Positions 10,577-22,100 of a DNA stretch of 64,000 bases are shown here, piece after piece. The stretch spans positions 27,918,098 through 27,982,097 of the forward strand of contig CM065691.1 of NCBI GenBank assembly GCA_017654935.2, read 5' to 3'. Source of the DNA: Phymorhynchus buccinoides (lineage: Eukaryota > Mollusca > Gastropoda > Neogastropoda > Raphitomidae). Under the pieces are notes generated by a model. The model searched no databases, was not told the DNA's origin, and worked only from the letters and a program-made list of their open reading frames with translations. Positions within the stretch are counted from its first letter, which is position 1, and each line of letters begins with the position of its first letter. Made by a program: the position numbers and the translations under genes.

Positions 10577-11279
10577 AAAAAGAAAAGAAAAAAAGGTTAT
10601 CCTGAGTTGTCATAATATGTGAATACATATTCAAATGCAAATAACGAAAAAACAAAACAAACAAAAACGGACACACACACACAAATGAGACAATAAGAAA
10701 GTCAGGCATTTTTATTTAATTAACTACAAAAAAAGTATCCTATACCATATTTTTTGTAAAAAAATATTCCTTACATTGTATGTATTTGGTTTGTCCTGGC
10801 AGTATGCAATCGACTCTCAAGATAGTCACACTAAACATTCATTTCAGTCATTGTGTTTTAAACCATTTATTTACACATGGTTCTTTGAACTTCACAACTT
10901 GCTTCACAGTAGAGCAAACAGAATCAAGAATATTTTAAATGAAATGGGTATCTCGTTCACTCTTGCTAGCCATTGCTGGATTTAAAAAATCAGAAACAAA
11001 CATGAAACTTATCTTTAGACACGCTAAACAATGAATTGGATGGACTGGACAGGACTTCAATTGGTTTTTGTTTTTGTATCCAAGTGTTAATCCTGTCAGT
11101 TCATATTCTCACTGCAACACTACACAGGAACATTCATCATACCTGCATGCCTTCATAATCATTCCACCAGACAAATTTTATAACCGGTCATTCCACAATC
11201 CATGGGTCCAGTTTTATAATAAATCAACTGAACAAAGCAGAATATTAGCACATTATCTGAATTGAACATAAAACAGAAA
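10577..11279. other. Non-coding stretch
   Basis: AT-rich with a short CA run near 10672. No gene, RNA or repeat recognised. Confidence 0.4.
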
Positions 11280-12400
11280 AAAATATTACCTAAATGTCCT
11301 TCAACAAAACATGTTACCTAAATGTCCTTCAACAAAACATGTTACCTAAATGTCCTTCAACAAAACATGTTTCCACTTTGTAATTTAAAGAGTAAATCAA
11401 GTTTCCCAGTCCCAACTCACATTTCAAAGAATGAACCAGTTTAAACACCCCTAAATCGTATATCAAAGAATAAACCAGTTTAACCACTCCTAATTCGTGT
11501 TACATAGAATAAACCACTTTAACCACTCCTAACTCATATTAAATCAACCAGTTTAACCACTCCTAACTCGTATTTCAAAGAATAAACCAGTTTAACTACT
11601 CCTAACTCATATTTCAACCAGTATTTCAAACTTGTAATTCAAAGAATAAACCAGTTCAACCACTCCTAAAAAAGAATAAACAGGTTTAAACACTCCTAAC
11701 TTGTATTTCAAAGAATAAACCAGTTCAACCACTCCTAAAAAAGAATAAACCGGTTTAAACACTCCTAACTTGTATTTCTAAGAATAAACCAGTTTAACCA
11801 CTCCTAACTTGTATTACCGGTACAAAAAATAAACCAGTTTAACCACTCCCAACTTGTATTTGAAAGAATAAACCACTAAGCACTTCTAACTCATATTACA
11901 AAGAAAAAATATTACCTAAATGTCGTTCAACAAAACATGTTTCCACTTTGTACTTTAAAGAGTAAATCACGTTTACCAGTCCCAACTCGCATTTCAAAGA
12001 ATGAACCAGCTTTAAGCCACTTTAACCACTCCTAACTCATATTAAATAAACCAGTTTAACCACTCCTAAAAAAGAATAAACCGGTTTAAACACTCCTAAC
12101 TTGTATCCAGTTTAACCACTCCTAACTTGTATTACAAAAAATAAACCAGTTTAACCACTCCCAACTTGCATTTGAAAGAATAAACCACTAAGCACTCCTA
12201 ACTCGTATTACAAAGAATAAACCACTAAGCACTCCTAACTCGTATTACAAAGAATAAACCGCTAAACACTCCTAACTCGAATTACAAAGAATAAACCGCT
12301 AAACACTCCTAACTCGTATTACAAAGAATAAACCAGTTTAACCACTCCCAACTTGTATTTGAAAAAATAAACCAGTTTAACCACTCCTTTACATTACAAA
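11280..12400. repeat. Degenerate ~38-40 bp minisatellite
   Basis: First, three copies of a 28-mer containing CCTAAATGTCCTTCAACAAA (11289-11370). Then about 25 diverged copies of a unit resembling AATAAACCAGTTTAACCACT plus CCTAACTCGTATTTCAAAG, to about 12400. Units vary from about 24 to 45 bp. Intergenic, between the sHSP and ATRX genes. Confidence 0.85.
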
Positions 12401-12759
12401 CAATAAACCAGACATAGAAATTAGAATTAACTTGTCTTACATAGATTAAAGCAAGCTTACCACTCCCAACTTGATTAATCAAAGTTACGTCAGGCACCTA
12501 CACATCACTCTCATAAAAATCTCACCATGAGCACACACTCAACATGCTAAACAATTAATATATAGCATCTTCCAACACATCAACCGAAACTGGGCAACAT
12601 CACAAAAATGAAAAGCAACACCCACCCAGTGTGACGTTTGTACAGTTCTGTACACACAACACTTGAGACAGATATTTACATTTATTCTGATGCATTATTG
12701 ACATGATACAATAATCAACACTTTCATGTTTCTCAAGCATTGTACATGTAACACATGCC

Positions 12760-12930
12760 TGGTATGACCAAATTCATAGCTTGGTTTCCCAAGTCTGCCC
12801 CCCCCCCCCCTTCTCACCCTGTGACCCCCCCCCCCCCCCCCTTCTCCAAAAATGGGTAGACGCTGTACTTGCAGGGAATAGCAGCCCAAATTTCACAGAG
12901 ATAAGTCTCTGTGACTAGAATACTAAATAT
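12760..12930 (+). repeat. SINE fragment with poly-C runs
   Basis: Reverse complement of part of 9560-9730 (TCTGTGAAATT, ATTCATAGCTTGGTTTCCC, AGAGATAAGTCTCTGTGAC). It is interrupted by C runs at about 12798-12810 and 12827-12841. Confidence 0.65.
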
Positions 12931-13314
12931 ACCATAACATCCACTCCACTTTCCCCATTTACACACAAGTGCATTTTTAATCCCATCACAGCTGATCAAA
13001 TATCACCAGAAAGGTAGTTGCTAATCTAGCTGGTTGTGGTGGTGGCAATGAGCGCTTCTGGTGGCCCCACAAGAGATCACTATACTGGCTTATTTTACTT
13101 CCCTTTTGTCAAAACAGAAGGCAAACATCTATTTTTTGTTTCCACATGCTGGCGAGAGTGAGAGAGAGACAGTGAGTTTGCCGTTGTTAAGAAACTGCCT
13201 TCAAATGAAATGCTACCCGGTGTCAAGGGCTAAGGACCAAAACTCCACCTAAACAGCTAACCTGCATATTCTGCCTCCTCTGCTATCCCGTGGTTAAAAT
13301 CAAACATAAGCAGA

Positions 13315-13500
13315 GAAGTAAAGTAAGGAAAGGTAACTCCCTCTGAAATTAACTCCCTTCACCAGTTATTTTAGTCACCGAGTCGCCTAGCAAAGCATAA
13401 GCAACAGCCACATTGAGACAGACCCAGGTTCATCCTCAAAAAACGATGACCCAGAAGTAGATTTTAATCCATCTTCACAGGGTATGGTCTATTCAGATTT
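13315..13500. repeat. Half copy of the AGTAAAGTAAG element
   Basis: Shares AAAGTAAGGAAAGGTAACTC, CACATTGAGACAGAC and GGTTCATCCTCAAAAAA with the fuller inverted-repeat element at 20331-20588 and with 63775-63960. Confidence 0.6.
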
Positions 13501-13562
13501 TTTGTGCCGTATTACTGCTTCATAGTGCAGCAAGTAGAATGAGAAAGTGCTTTTTAACACAG

Positions 13563-14336
13563 GCAGTGTTCACGGCAGATCTGGAAAGAAGAATCCAAGA
13601 GAGCTATGGAAATGAGATGCTATCGTAAGTTGCTTAACATCAGATACACAGAGCATATCGTCAGTGAAATTCAAAAACCTTGTATCTTGATTTTTTGGGT
13701 TTTTGAGTTAAATACATAGCTTTCTAAGCTTCCCCGCCACCTTCCACCAAAAGCTCGTATCTCTAACGACTTTCTATCTGGGGTAAATGAGGTTGTGAAA
13801 ATAGACGAAAAACTTGTAAGTCCCGAATTCAGATCTAGTTAAGGACAAGAACCTTGTATCTTCGTTCTTTTCAAGTCTAAATTTTTTTAATTTTAACAAA
13901 ATGCAGTCTTGAACAACATATTCATCAAAGGTAATCAATCGTGGTCAACGCGGTTAATTTTTAAAACATTTTTTAATTTTTTCTCAAAACTACCAAAATT
14001 GAGATACGATGTTTTTTAATTTCACCGACAATATCACCAATGAACAAGTGCACCAAACCATCAGACAGCACATTGGACCATAATTATGAAGAACTGCTGA
14101 CATCAGTAAAGAAAAGAAAGCTACGCTGGCATGGCCATGCAACAAGATCCAACGGCCTTGCCCAAACGATACTCCAGGGAACTGTTGAGGGAGGGAGACG
14201 GAGGGGAAGACAAAACAAACGATGGTCTGACAGCATCACAGAATGGACAGCAAAATCATTCTCAGAAACCCACTCTGGCTCACGACCGACAGAGCTGGAG
14301 GAAGTTGGTGAAGACTTCACTGTGGCGCCCCGATGA
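13563..14336 (+). pseudogene. LINE reverse-transcriptase C-terminal remnant, split by a MITE
   Basis: 13563-13657 reads MEMRCYRKLLNIRYTEHI in one frame. After the MITE the text continues from 14034 with TNE, then (shifted one frame) LLTSVKKRKLRWHGHATRSN, GRRRGRQNKRWSDSITEW. This is the typical C-terminus of a non-LTR retrotransposon ORF2, after the reverse transcriptase. Removing the insertion restores the H-I-T-N-E codons. A separate frameshift near 14085 shows it is dead. Confidence 0.85.
13658..14031. mobile_element. MITE with TCGTCAGTGAAATT termini, copy 1
   Basis: Inverted ends TCGTCAGTGAAATTCAAAAA and TTGTCGGTGAAATTAAAAAA, flanked by TA. It is inserted between two codons of the LINE remnant. 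Copies are at 25248-25642 and (truncated on the left) 54481-54838. All share CCACCTTCCACCAAAAGCT. Confidence 0.85.
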
Positions 14337-15376
14337 CTCCTCACAGAGTTAAGGGAAGGAAGAGGAAGAGGAGTGTTCAAGAACTTACCACTTGCAGCAA
14401 CTTTGAACAGGTTTAGTAGACGTTTTTTAACGATTCAAAAATTCTAGTCTTGAGATTCAGCTGGGTATATATATAGAGTCACATAGCTTGCAACCTTATC
14501 CTTTGTTTTTATACCATTAATCATGAATGAAAGATAAGATGCTGTGCATTACCTTATACTGAGCTAGCATCACTGGCTAGATTCCAGGGCCGGACCAAGA
14601 GATTCGTAAGGGGGGGGGGGTCCGCCAGGGGCCCAGAGAGCTGTATAGGTTCCGGGTTAAGGAGCAATGCCCGTTGCCCCCAGAAAAAATTGCAATTTAG
14701 TGATTAGTAAGGCAAACATCGAGCCATTTTCCTACTTTTCACCCTTGCATTAGGTACATGCTTGGGGCAGAGGGGGCGTTTCCGGAAACCCCCTATAGAT
14801 CCGGCCATGGATTCTATATGCTTTTTTTTTATGAGCCTAACCCAGCACAAACTAGACGCAAGAAGCTTGGACATCTGCAGTGTGTGGTGACGGGGCCAAA
14901 ATACCCTGCTCATATCCCATCTTACTGTATATAGTTAATACACATACGCATTGAAATGAAAATGGAAAAGCAGCAAAGTCGAGAGATTCCCAGTATACTT
15001 CATGTAAGCCTTCACTATTATGTGCTAATGGTTATGATTTACTCTCTCTCACACACACACAAACCATATTGTTTATAATAAAAAGAAAGCTTGTCATTTT
15101 ATTTCTGCATGAATTAGGAAAGCAAAACCACAAAATTTCCCAACAAGAAAAAATACACAATCTACTTGTAAGAATTTTCTATCTCATCTGTTTTAATTGG
15201 CTAAAATAATTTCTTGTGACAATGATATCAATGAAACATGGCAGATAAGTGTGAAGAAAATGCAAAAAGGGATCCCAAGGATTTGTTTTTTTGCTTTTAG
15301 GAATGTATGTTTCGACTGTCCCATTCTTTGAAAAAAAAAGTATATAAAAATTTCACTAAGGGGACAAAAAAATCAT
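14337..15376. other. Non-coding stretch
   Basis: A G run at 14609-14620, a short CA run at 15049 and AT-rich sequence. No gene recognised on either strand. Confidence 0.4.
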
Positions 15377-16461
15377 TTAACCTTTAGCACGCCAGATATT
15401 TTTCTGCGTTGTTTCCCCTGCAACCATATTAATTTTTATGACTAGTTCTGAGCTAGACGCTACCAACATTCAAACACTTATAACTCCCATTAGAACAACA
15501 CAATTGATATAAAATTGTGTATGTGGGCAGAATAAACATTGATAATAATGCTGAAACACTATTCATGTAGTGGCTTGTTTGCTTGAAATAATAAAATAAA
15601 ATAAATATTAAAAAAATCCACAACAGAAACCGAAATTGTGTCACTCACTGTCACTGTTCACTTGTTTGACTGAAATGTGGAGAGCATGTGCATGATTCAT
15701 GACCTTATTCATAATAAAGTGCCTTTGTGCACTCAGTTCTGATCATTTTTGAAGACAGATCAACAACATTGTTGGTGAACTGTAAGAAATTAAAGAATGT
15801 GCCGTGCACATATTTTCAACAACGATCGATGGGTCCGTCAACTTCGATAAATCGATCGCGAGAATACGACTCGGAAGGCTGCTTTACCAGCACTAATATC
15901 ATCCAACAATAATAATTAATCGAATGCATTGTTGGGATAAAGTGAAAATCAAAAAAGAATTTGCTTCACATATCTTTTTGGGAATGACCTAAGGCCCGAC
16001 AAGTAAACATTTAGTCTGCCATTGCAAGTCTAGGTATAGATAGCACTTAGCACTCTCGCTACCCCCCTTCATATGTCACATCCATTCAGTGTCTTTCCCA
16101 TCACTCTATCACCCGTATTTTCAAAATAATTGAAGTTTCAAATTATTCGCCAGAATCAATGCCGAATACGATTGCTTCAACACCGTAAACGCCATCTTTG
16201 CACAGCTTGGAAATTCTGGTCTCAAAACGATTTTTTTTTAAACTGCAATAACTCAAGCTAGAACCGCCCTAACTGAAAAATTGACAAGGAGCCTTGTTCT
16301 GAAACCGGATGCATGCTTAATAAAAGGTCAAGGCCGAAGCTAATGGAAAATTCCCGGCGCCAAATTCAAGTGCCCTTAGTGTGGTGACCTGTGTCGCCGC
16401 TGGCTGCAGGGAGAAAGTGCACTTCGACGACACAGGTCGCCGTTGGCGTGCTAAAGGTGAA
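15377..16461. mobile_element. Candidate piggyBac-like non-autonomous element
   Basis: Left end TTTAACCTTTAGCACGCCA (15377). Right end TGGCGTGCTAAAGGTGAA (to about 16461), whose reverse complement is TTCACCTTTAGCACGCCA. So the 14 bp CCTTTAGCACGCCA is inverted at both ends with TTAA intact on the left and TTCA on the right. Inside there is no transposase frame, only short shadows, plus a small inverted repeat near the right end (GACCTGTGTCG / CGACACAGGTC). Confidence 0.5.
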
Positions 16462-16729
16462 AGAATATTTTCCTCATTTCTATATGCTCAAGAGACACAG
16501 CATCATACGATACAGGCGATTGTTTTTTTCATGCTTTTTTTTTTAACAGGTGATTGCTATTTTGTCTTAGACGACTATCTCATCACACTTGAGTAAAACG
16601 TCTCACGATACCTATACTGTTTTTTTTACTAAAGCTGAAGTAAGAGCCTAAACTAAACCAAATAAACATACTATGGATAAAATAGGGGCTGTTCTGCGAA
16701 TCTTTTACCAAAATATTGCGTCTGTCATC

Positions 16730-16945
16730 TTAACCCCTTGACTGCCAGAGAAAATTAAAGAAAAAATCATTGGGCAAATCATGCCATAAAGAAGACAACT
16801 GATAGAGCCAATCTGGCAAAATGGTCTGGGGATACAACTCTCTTGACTGTGTTAGAGCAAAAGCCAGCATATCAGGGTTACCCCCCTTCATCTGATGACA
16901 TCATCAGGTCAGTACGTAATACGTTGGTGGCAGTCAAGGGGTTAA
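16730..16945. mobile_element. TTAA MITE, second family
   Basis: TTAACCCCTTGACTGCCA at the left and TGGCAGTCAAGGGGTTAA at the right, a perfect 18 bp inversion. A diverged relative lies at 56749-56988 (shared CTGTCAAAATGGTCT-type core). Confidence 0.8.
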
Positions 16946-17543
16946 AACTACCGGCACATTTGAAAGTCGAGTCTCTCCCTTTAGTACAGCGACAAGCCCC
17001 CCTTCACCATCACCCCTATCCCCACTGCAATTGACTCTTCTTTTTTTTTGGAGCGATACTGTCATTTTCCACAAAAATTTTCAAGGAACTCAAACGGGAC
17101 ACACCAGCTTCAGGTAATATAGCACCAAACAAACTTTGTAGTGATTCCGTGTATCAGTACGCAAGAAATAGCCTGGACAGACCACAAACAATAGACAGCC
17201 AAACAACTGCATGAAAAGGTAGCACACCAGTCATTTGGGTGGAAAGGGTCATGTTCAAAAGGATAACCTTAATGAAGTTACATAATCATACTTTGCATAT
17301 AAACACACAAGCATGCAAATGTTCTTTCTTTGCCAGTACACTCCATTTTCTCTCACACTGACAGACATAGGAAATCAAATTAACTTCATTTCTTGACCAA
17401 ACATCTTAGATTCCATACAAACATGTGCATGTTTTCATCAAAACATAATCTCTATCAAAATAAGTTAGTGAAATTTCAACTGTCCCTTTTTTGAAAAACA
17501 AATTCAATTAAAAAAATCTAAAAAAATCAATGGAGCAAACACA

Positions 17544-17794
17544 TTAACCCTTTCACTGCCAATGTCGCATCTATACACCACAATGATTTAACACCCAAGT
17601 CATTAAAACTCTTGAAATCAGTCTGTTATTTAATGATATTGTGTTCCTACATTTGGGCAGTAAGGATTGACCTTATTCTAAATGTGTCACAGAGAAATCC
17701 CACAAAATCTTTTCCGCAGACAAAATCTTTTCCGCAGCCAAGTAAGTTTAATGGAAACTTTTCGCTCAAAGATGGATGGCGGCGAAAGGGTTAA
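17544..17794. mobile_element. TTAA MITE, CCCTTTCRCCGCCA family
   Basis: TTAACCCTTTCACTGCCAAT and, at the other end, GGCGGCGAAAGGGTTAA. The core CACCACAATGATTTAACACC is shared with copies at 6731, 28529, 31947 (reverse) and 61976. Confidence 0.8.
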
Positions 17795-18366
17795 AGACCC
17801 CCCACATCATGTGTCACATTCCCTCTTATGTTAGGAAGATTTCTTAAGATTTCTTACCAGCCATAAGAGGAAAAACATGTGAAAACCGTGATTTTGACAC
17901 GTGATGTGGTGGGTCTTTAAATGACCTTAAAACACATCTTTTTGTGCATATCAGAATCTGATAAAATTGGCAGAAGTTGCCATTATACAAAGGTCAATTT
18001 AACATCACCTTTTTCACCTCTTGAACACTCACTTTGCTCAATCAACTACTGCTAAACAGAAGCACTTATCTCTGGAAAATAAGAAAAATAAAGTTGACTT
18101 CGTACAAAGGCCTGTTAGAGATTGACTATGAATATGATGTACAAAAAGGCCCACAACAAAAAAATCAAAAAATTTCCTCACAATAAACACTCAAGAAGAA
18201 ACATCCATCCCTCTAAACTGATCTATTACCAACAGGCAAATGCCCAAGCAAAGTTTTGGCTTCAGCACATTAAGTTTTCAAAACTGTTCTCATTTGGCTC
18301 GTCTGTGCGATACTTACACCGACCATTTCTCTCTAATCTGTCAAATTTTCTGACAACGAACAAATA
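17795..18366. other. Non-coding stretch downstream of ATRX
   Basis: A small inverted repeat occurs at about 17800-17925 (AAAGACCCCCCACATCATG versus the matching CACGTGATGTGGTGGGTCTTT), again in the form of a short MITE. No gene recognised. Confidence 0.4.
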
Positions 18367-18636
18367 CAGGCATCAGAACTGTCTGAAGTCCAATCCTCTG
18401 AAAACCATGGTAAAAGGGCCATCGAGGCCCCAGACCATAGAGAGACAGCATTGAAATCGGTTGGTTCCTGACGACTTAAATGGCATGATTTTGGAATGAA
18501 CCACTGTAAAATACTATCCGACAATAAAAATCTCACTCATGAAAAAAGGCAAAACCTCTGGCACCAAAAACAAATCCTCTGCCAGTACTTCTTAATCCTC
18601 TGAAATTTGCAAACCCTCCGACAATTCTGATGCCTG
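18367..18636. mobile_element. hAT-like MITE, CAGGCATCAGAA termini, copy 1
   Basis: CAGGCATCAGAACTGTC at the left and GACAATTCTGATGCCTG at the right. A second copy is at 30342-30601 with the same interior (TCCAATCCTCTGAAAACC). CAGG-type ends are usual for hAT elements. It lies just beyond the ATRX stop codon, possibly in its 3' UTR. Confidence 0.75.
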
Positions 18637-18735
18637 AAACAACTGGAGCCAGTCTCCCGACCTCCACAGAAACAACTGGAGCCAGTCTCCCGACCTCCAC
18701 AGAAACAACTGGAGCCAGTCTCCCGACCTCCACAT
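18637..18735. repeat. Three ~34 bp tandem repeats in the ATRX 3' region
   Basis: AACAACTGGAGCCAGTCTCC then CGACCTCCACAG occurs three times in a row, 55-150 bp beyond the ATRX stop codon. Confidence 0.9.
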
Positions 18736-18788
18736 TTTTTTCTCTCTCCAAATGTTCTTTAAAATAATGACCTTCCCCTTCAGTCCAC

Positions 18789-19175
18789 TCAATCGTCCAG
18801 GTCGATCACTTCCACAGGCTCTGTGTCCCCTGATCCTGCTGCCGCCGCGGCCCCACGGAACACTGGGCCGGAAGGCCGGGCGAGGTGGGCCATCAGCTGT
18901 GAGGACTTACCACGCCCGCGTGCTGCCATCAAGCCTGGGAAGCGTTGCTGGGGCAGTGTGGAGCGTTGCTGTGGCAGTGTGAAGCGTTGCTGTGGCAGCA
19001 TGGAGCGTTGCTGTGGCAGCATGAAGCGTGGTTGTTGTTGTTGGGTGGAGCCGGACGGCTGGCCAAACCGTGGCTGCTGCAGTCCTGTCTGCTGCATCAG
19101 GATCTGCTGCAGATGGTGCTGATGCTGCTGCTCCTGCATTTTATGCATGGCCTGCTGACGCTCCAACATGTCCAG
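18789..19175 (-). CDS. ATRX: ATRX last exon: Gln-rich, heptad repeats, SIM-like end
   Basis: Starts [20 protein letters not shown]. It holds about four tandem 7-residue repeats of the type LPQQRSM / LPQQRFT (about 18940-19035), then an Ala/Gly stretch, and ends [10 protein letters not shown] followed by TGA (18789-18791). VIDL with adjacent acids is a canonical SUMO-interacting pattern. The opposite-strand open frames here are shadows. Confidence 0.9.
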   Translation of the reverse strand: MDMLERQQAMHKMQEQQHQHHLQQILMQQTGLQQPRFGQPSGSTQQQQPRFMLPQQRSMLPQQRFTLPQQRSTLPQQRFPGLMAARGRGKSSQLMAHLARPSGPVFRGAAAAAGSGDTEPVEVIDLDD

Positions 19176-22100
19176 CTGCAAGCGTAAGGGTCAAGGCATC
19201 AGTAGGCTTGCTTTTTTTTTGTAAACTGTAGTGGAAATGAAAGGACTGACATTTTATTTTGAGATGGCTGATATTTTCAGGTGACAAAACTTTCACCATA
19301 AAAAAGATTAAATTAAGACCCCAAAAATGTATTGTGAATTACATGTATCCCATTTTTGGTGGTACCACAAAAATGGTTTCCATTGTAAAGCCAGCACAAA
19401 CTTTCATTCTTAACATCTCCTGCTTCCTATTTTTCCGAGTGTATGTTTATGGAAAATTTAACGGCTGGACTTGTGGAGAGGCAAGATTTTTGGTGAGTGA
19501 CCTTTGCTTCTTTTCCTACAATTCGTATCAAAGACAGCTATTTTCATGTCACATCTTAGATGCTTTGCACAGCGGGGTTTTTTTCCCAACGCTGAATAGA
19601 TTTGTTCTTTACCTAAATTAAATAATCGAAAGATTTTACTTCGAAACAATATTTTTTTAATCAGACAATAATACAAACATTAACTCAAGAAGAAAACCAG
19701 TATCCTAGAGTGAAACAACTCACCACAACATCAAAGCCTCCATCCCAAGATCACTATTTTGATACATAACCAAAGAATCTTTTTTTTAAATCCAAACTCT
19801 ATGTTGTTGTCTTACCCTGGCTCAAGTTAAAGACTCCAGGGATCATCCCAACAGCCGAAGCACTTGAACAATATGGCCCAATGCACCAGCTAGGGATGAG
19901 AACATTATGTGTGTGACAGTTTTTGATTACCCCGCCACGTGAGCAGCCACACTCCGACTTCGGGGGACAAACAACTCTATGACATAGCATCAAAGCCTTC
20001 ACCCCAAGATCACTATTATGATAATCTGAATCGGCCGATTCATTTTCCAAACATGATCACAGTGAACAAAGAAAAACAACAAAGCACCTGAAAAAGTATA
20101 CAAGATAAGTAAACTTACCTGTTTTTGCTCATTCTGATTTTGTCGAATCTGCATCATAATGATTTGCTGAAGGTGTTGCTGTATCATAGGCTGGGGCATG
20201 TCTGGGTTCTGCACATGACAAAAACAAGTCTTCTGATTATCCATGGCTGTTGGTGCCAGAAATGGATACCTCAGCACTTAACGCACCTGTACTAGGCAAG
20301 CTAAATGTGACTTTCCCTTCATGTAAATAATAGTAAAGTAAGAAAGGTAACTCTTCTCTGTAATTAACTCCCTTTACCAAAGTTATTTCCGGCACCAAGT
20401 CACCTAGAAAAGTATAAGCAGCAGCCACATTGAGACAGACATAGGTTCATCCTCAAAAAAGGATGACCAAGGACTGCCTATATGACCATCACCCACACAG
20501 TACACAACAACAGTGGTAAAGACAATTTGTGCACAAACAAATCAAGGGAGTTAATTACAGACAAGAGTTACCTTTCTTACTTTACTATTATCATCCTTTT
20601 CCCTTCATGTTTTCTATGCAGTCCATAAGTGTTTCAGTACGTGTAAAGGTGAAAAGGTGCAAAGGTGAAACTAGGACCACCTACTTACCAAGGGATTCAT
20701 AAAAAAGAGAATAGAGAATGAGAGCAAAGCAAAAAGGGAAAGTTTAATCATGAAGATGATGGCAATCATAATCATGTTACAATTACCATCATATCCACAT
20801 TCCTCCTGTGAAACATTCTCTCATAATATGGTACTAAAAAGAAAGAGTTTTGTAGCGGTGCCATAGCCAATGAGGTTTAACCGAGGCGTGGTTACCAGGC
20901 ATGGGAATTAGAGAAGACAAAAAAGACTGAAAATTGGGGTCTGGAAGCAGGCATAGGAATAAGGTATAAAAAAACACCTGAAAACTGTGTGTTGGGATAC
21001 AGCCCCCAGAAAATGAAGCTTCTTCTGTTATCTAAGCCTTAAAAACAGTATTAGAGATAAGACTGATATATTTAGTTCATCTTGCATTCATTTATAACCA
21101 ATAACTTGTTTTACTCATTGGGCTTCCTTTTTTTTATCTCATAAATGTCCTCTTGGACCATCAAAAAAGCTGAAACTTGCACACAAAAAAGACTGAAGAG
21201 GACCATCAAAAAAGCTGAAATCAGCCAAAAGACTGACAATTCCCATGTCTGCTTACTGCTACACCTATCTGCATTGTTAAAAAATCAGGACTTTACTGGT
21301 GTTGCACTGCCTTCGGGTATTGCCTCCAATATTGTTCCCACCATCTTTGTATCTACAAATGTCCCATATGTGTCTGTTCCAGACCGAGAGAACATAAAAC
21401 ACCATTTTTCATTCACATTCTCTCATACACTTTAGAGCATACATCTGAATTCTATTTTTTATATCTTTACAACAGTGTTTGTTTCCTTTAAGTGTGTTTT
21501 ACAAAAATGTTATCAATAGAATTCAACAATCAAACAGATCAAAATTGGGCCTGAACAAAACCATTCAGATATTTCCAACTTCGCCGACACTCTCAGAACA
21601 AGACTTGAGAATATCATTTGCCCTCGTTTATCTGTCCTTTCTGTGATATGGTACAGCCAATAACTAAACAAAGTTACACTGTTCAGCAACATGTTGAGCA
21701 AATGTACCCCCATTTTTTGACAGGTACAGTAGAACCTCCCTTATAAGACCTCCCATTATAAGACTCCCTCCCACATAAGACCTACTTCTCTGAGACATTG
21801 CCCTTCTTTGTAGGTATTAAAATGACCTCCCTTATAAGAACCCTCCCTTATAAGACCTCATTTTGGAAAAAAATTTTAGGTCTTATAAGGGAGGCTCCAC
21901 TGTATTGTCACCGACAATGACACTGAAATTACAAAGCTGAAAAATGGGCGTCCCTGAACGTACCTGTTCCCTCAAGGTCCTTGCTGTCTGCAGAAGGAAC
22001 TCTTGGCTCAGGTAGGACCCTGCATTGAAGCCTTGCACCGCCGGACCCACTGCACACAGTCAAACCATAGTCGTTGTTTAACTTCTTTTTAACCAAATTT

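Noticed and set aside
14084..14380. Minus-strand 98-codon frame
   Set aside because: Shadow of the LINE C-terminus on plus, which has the recognisable GRRRGRQNKRW motif.
18823..19231. Cys/Trp-rich plus-strand frames
   Set aside because: Antisense shadows of the ATRX Gln-rich last exon.
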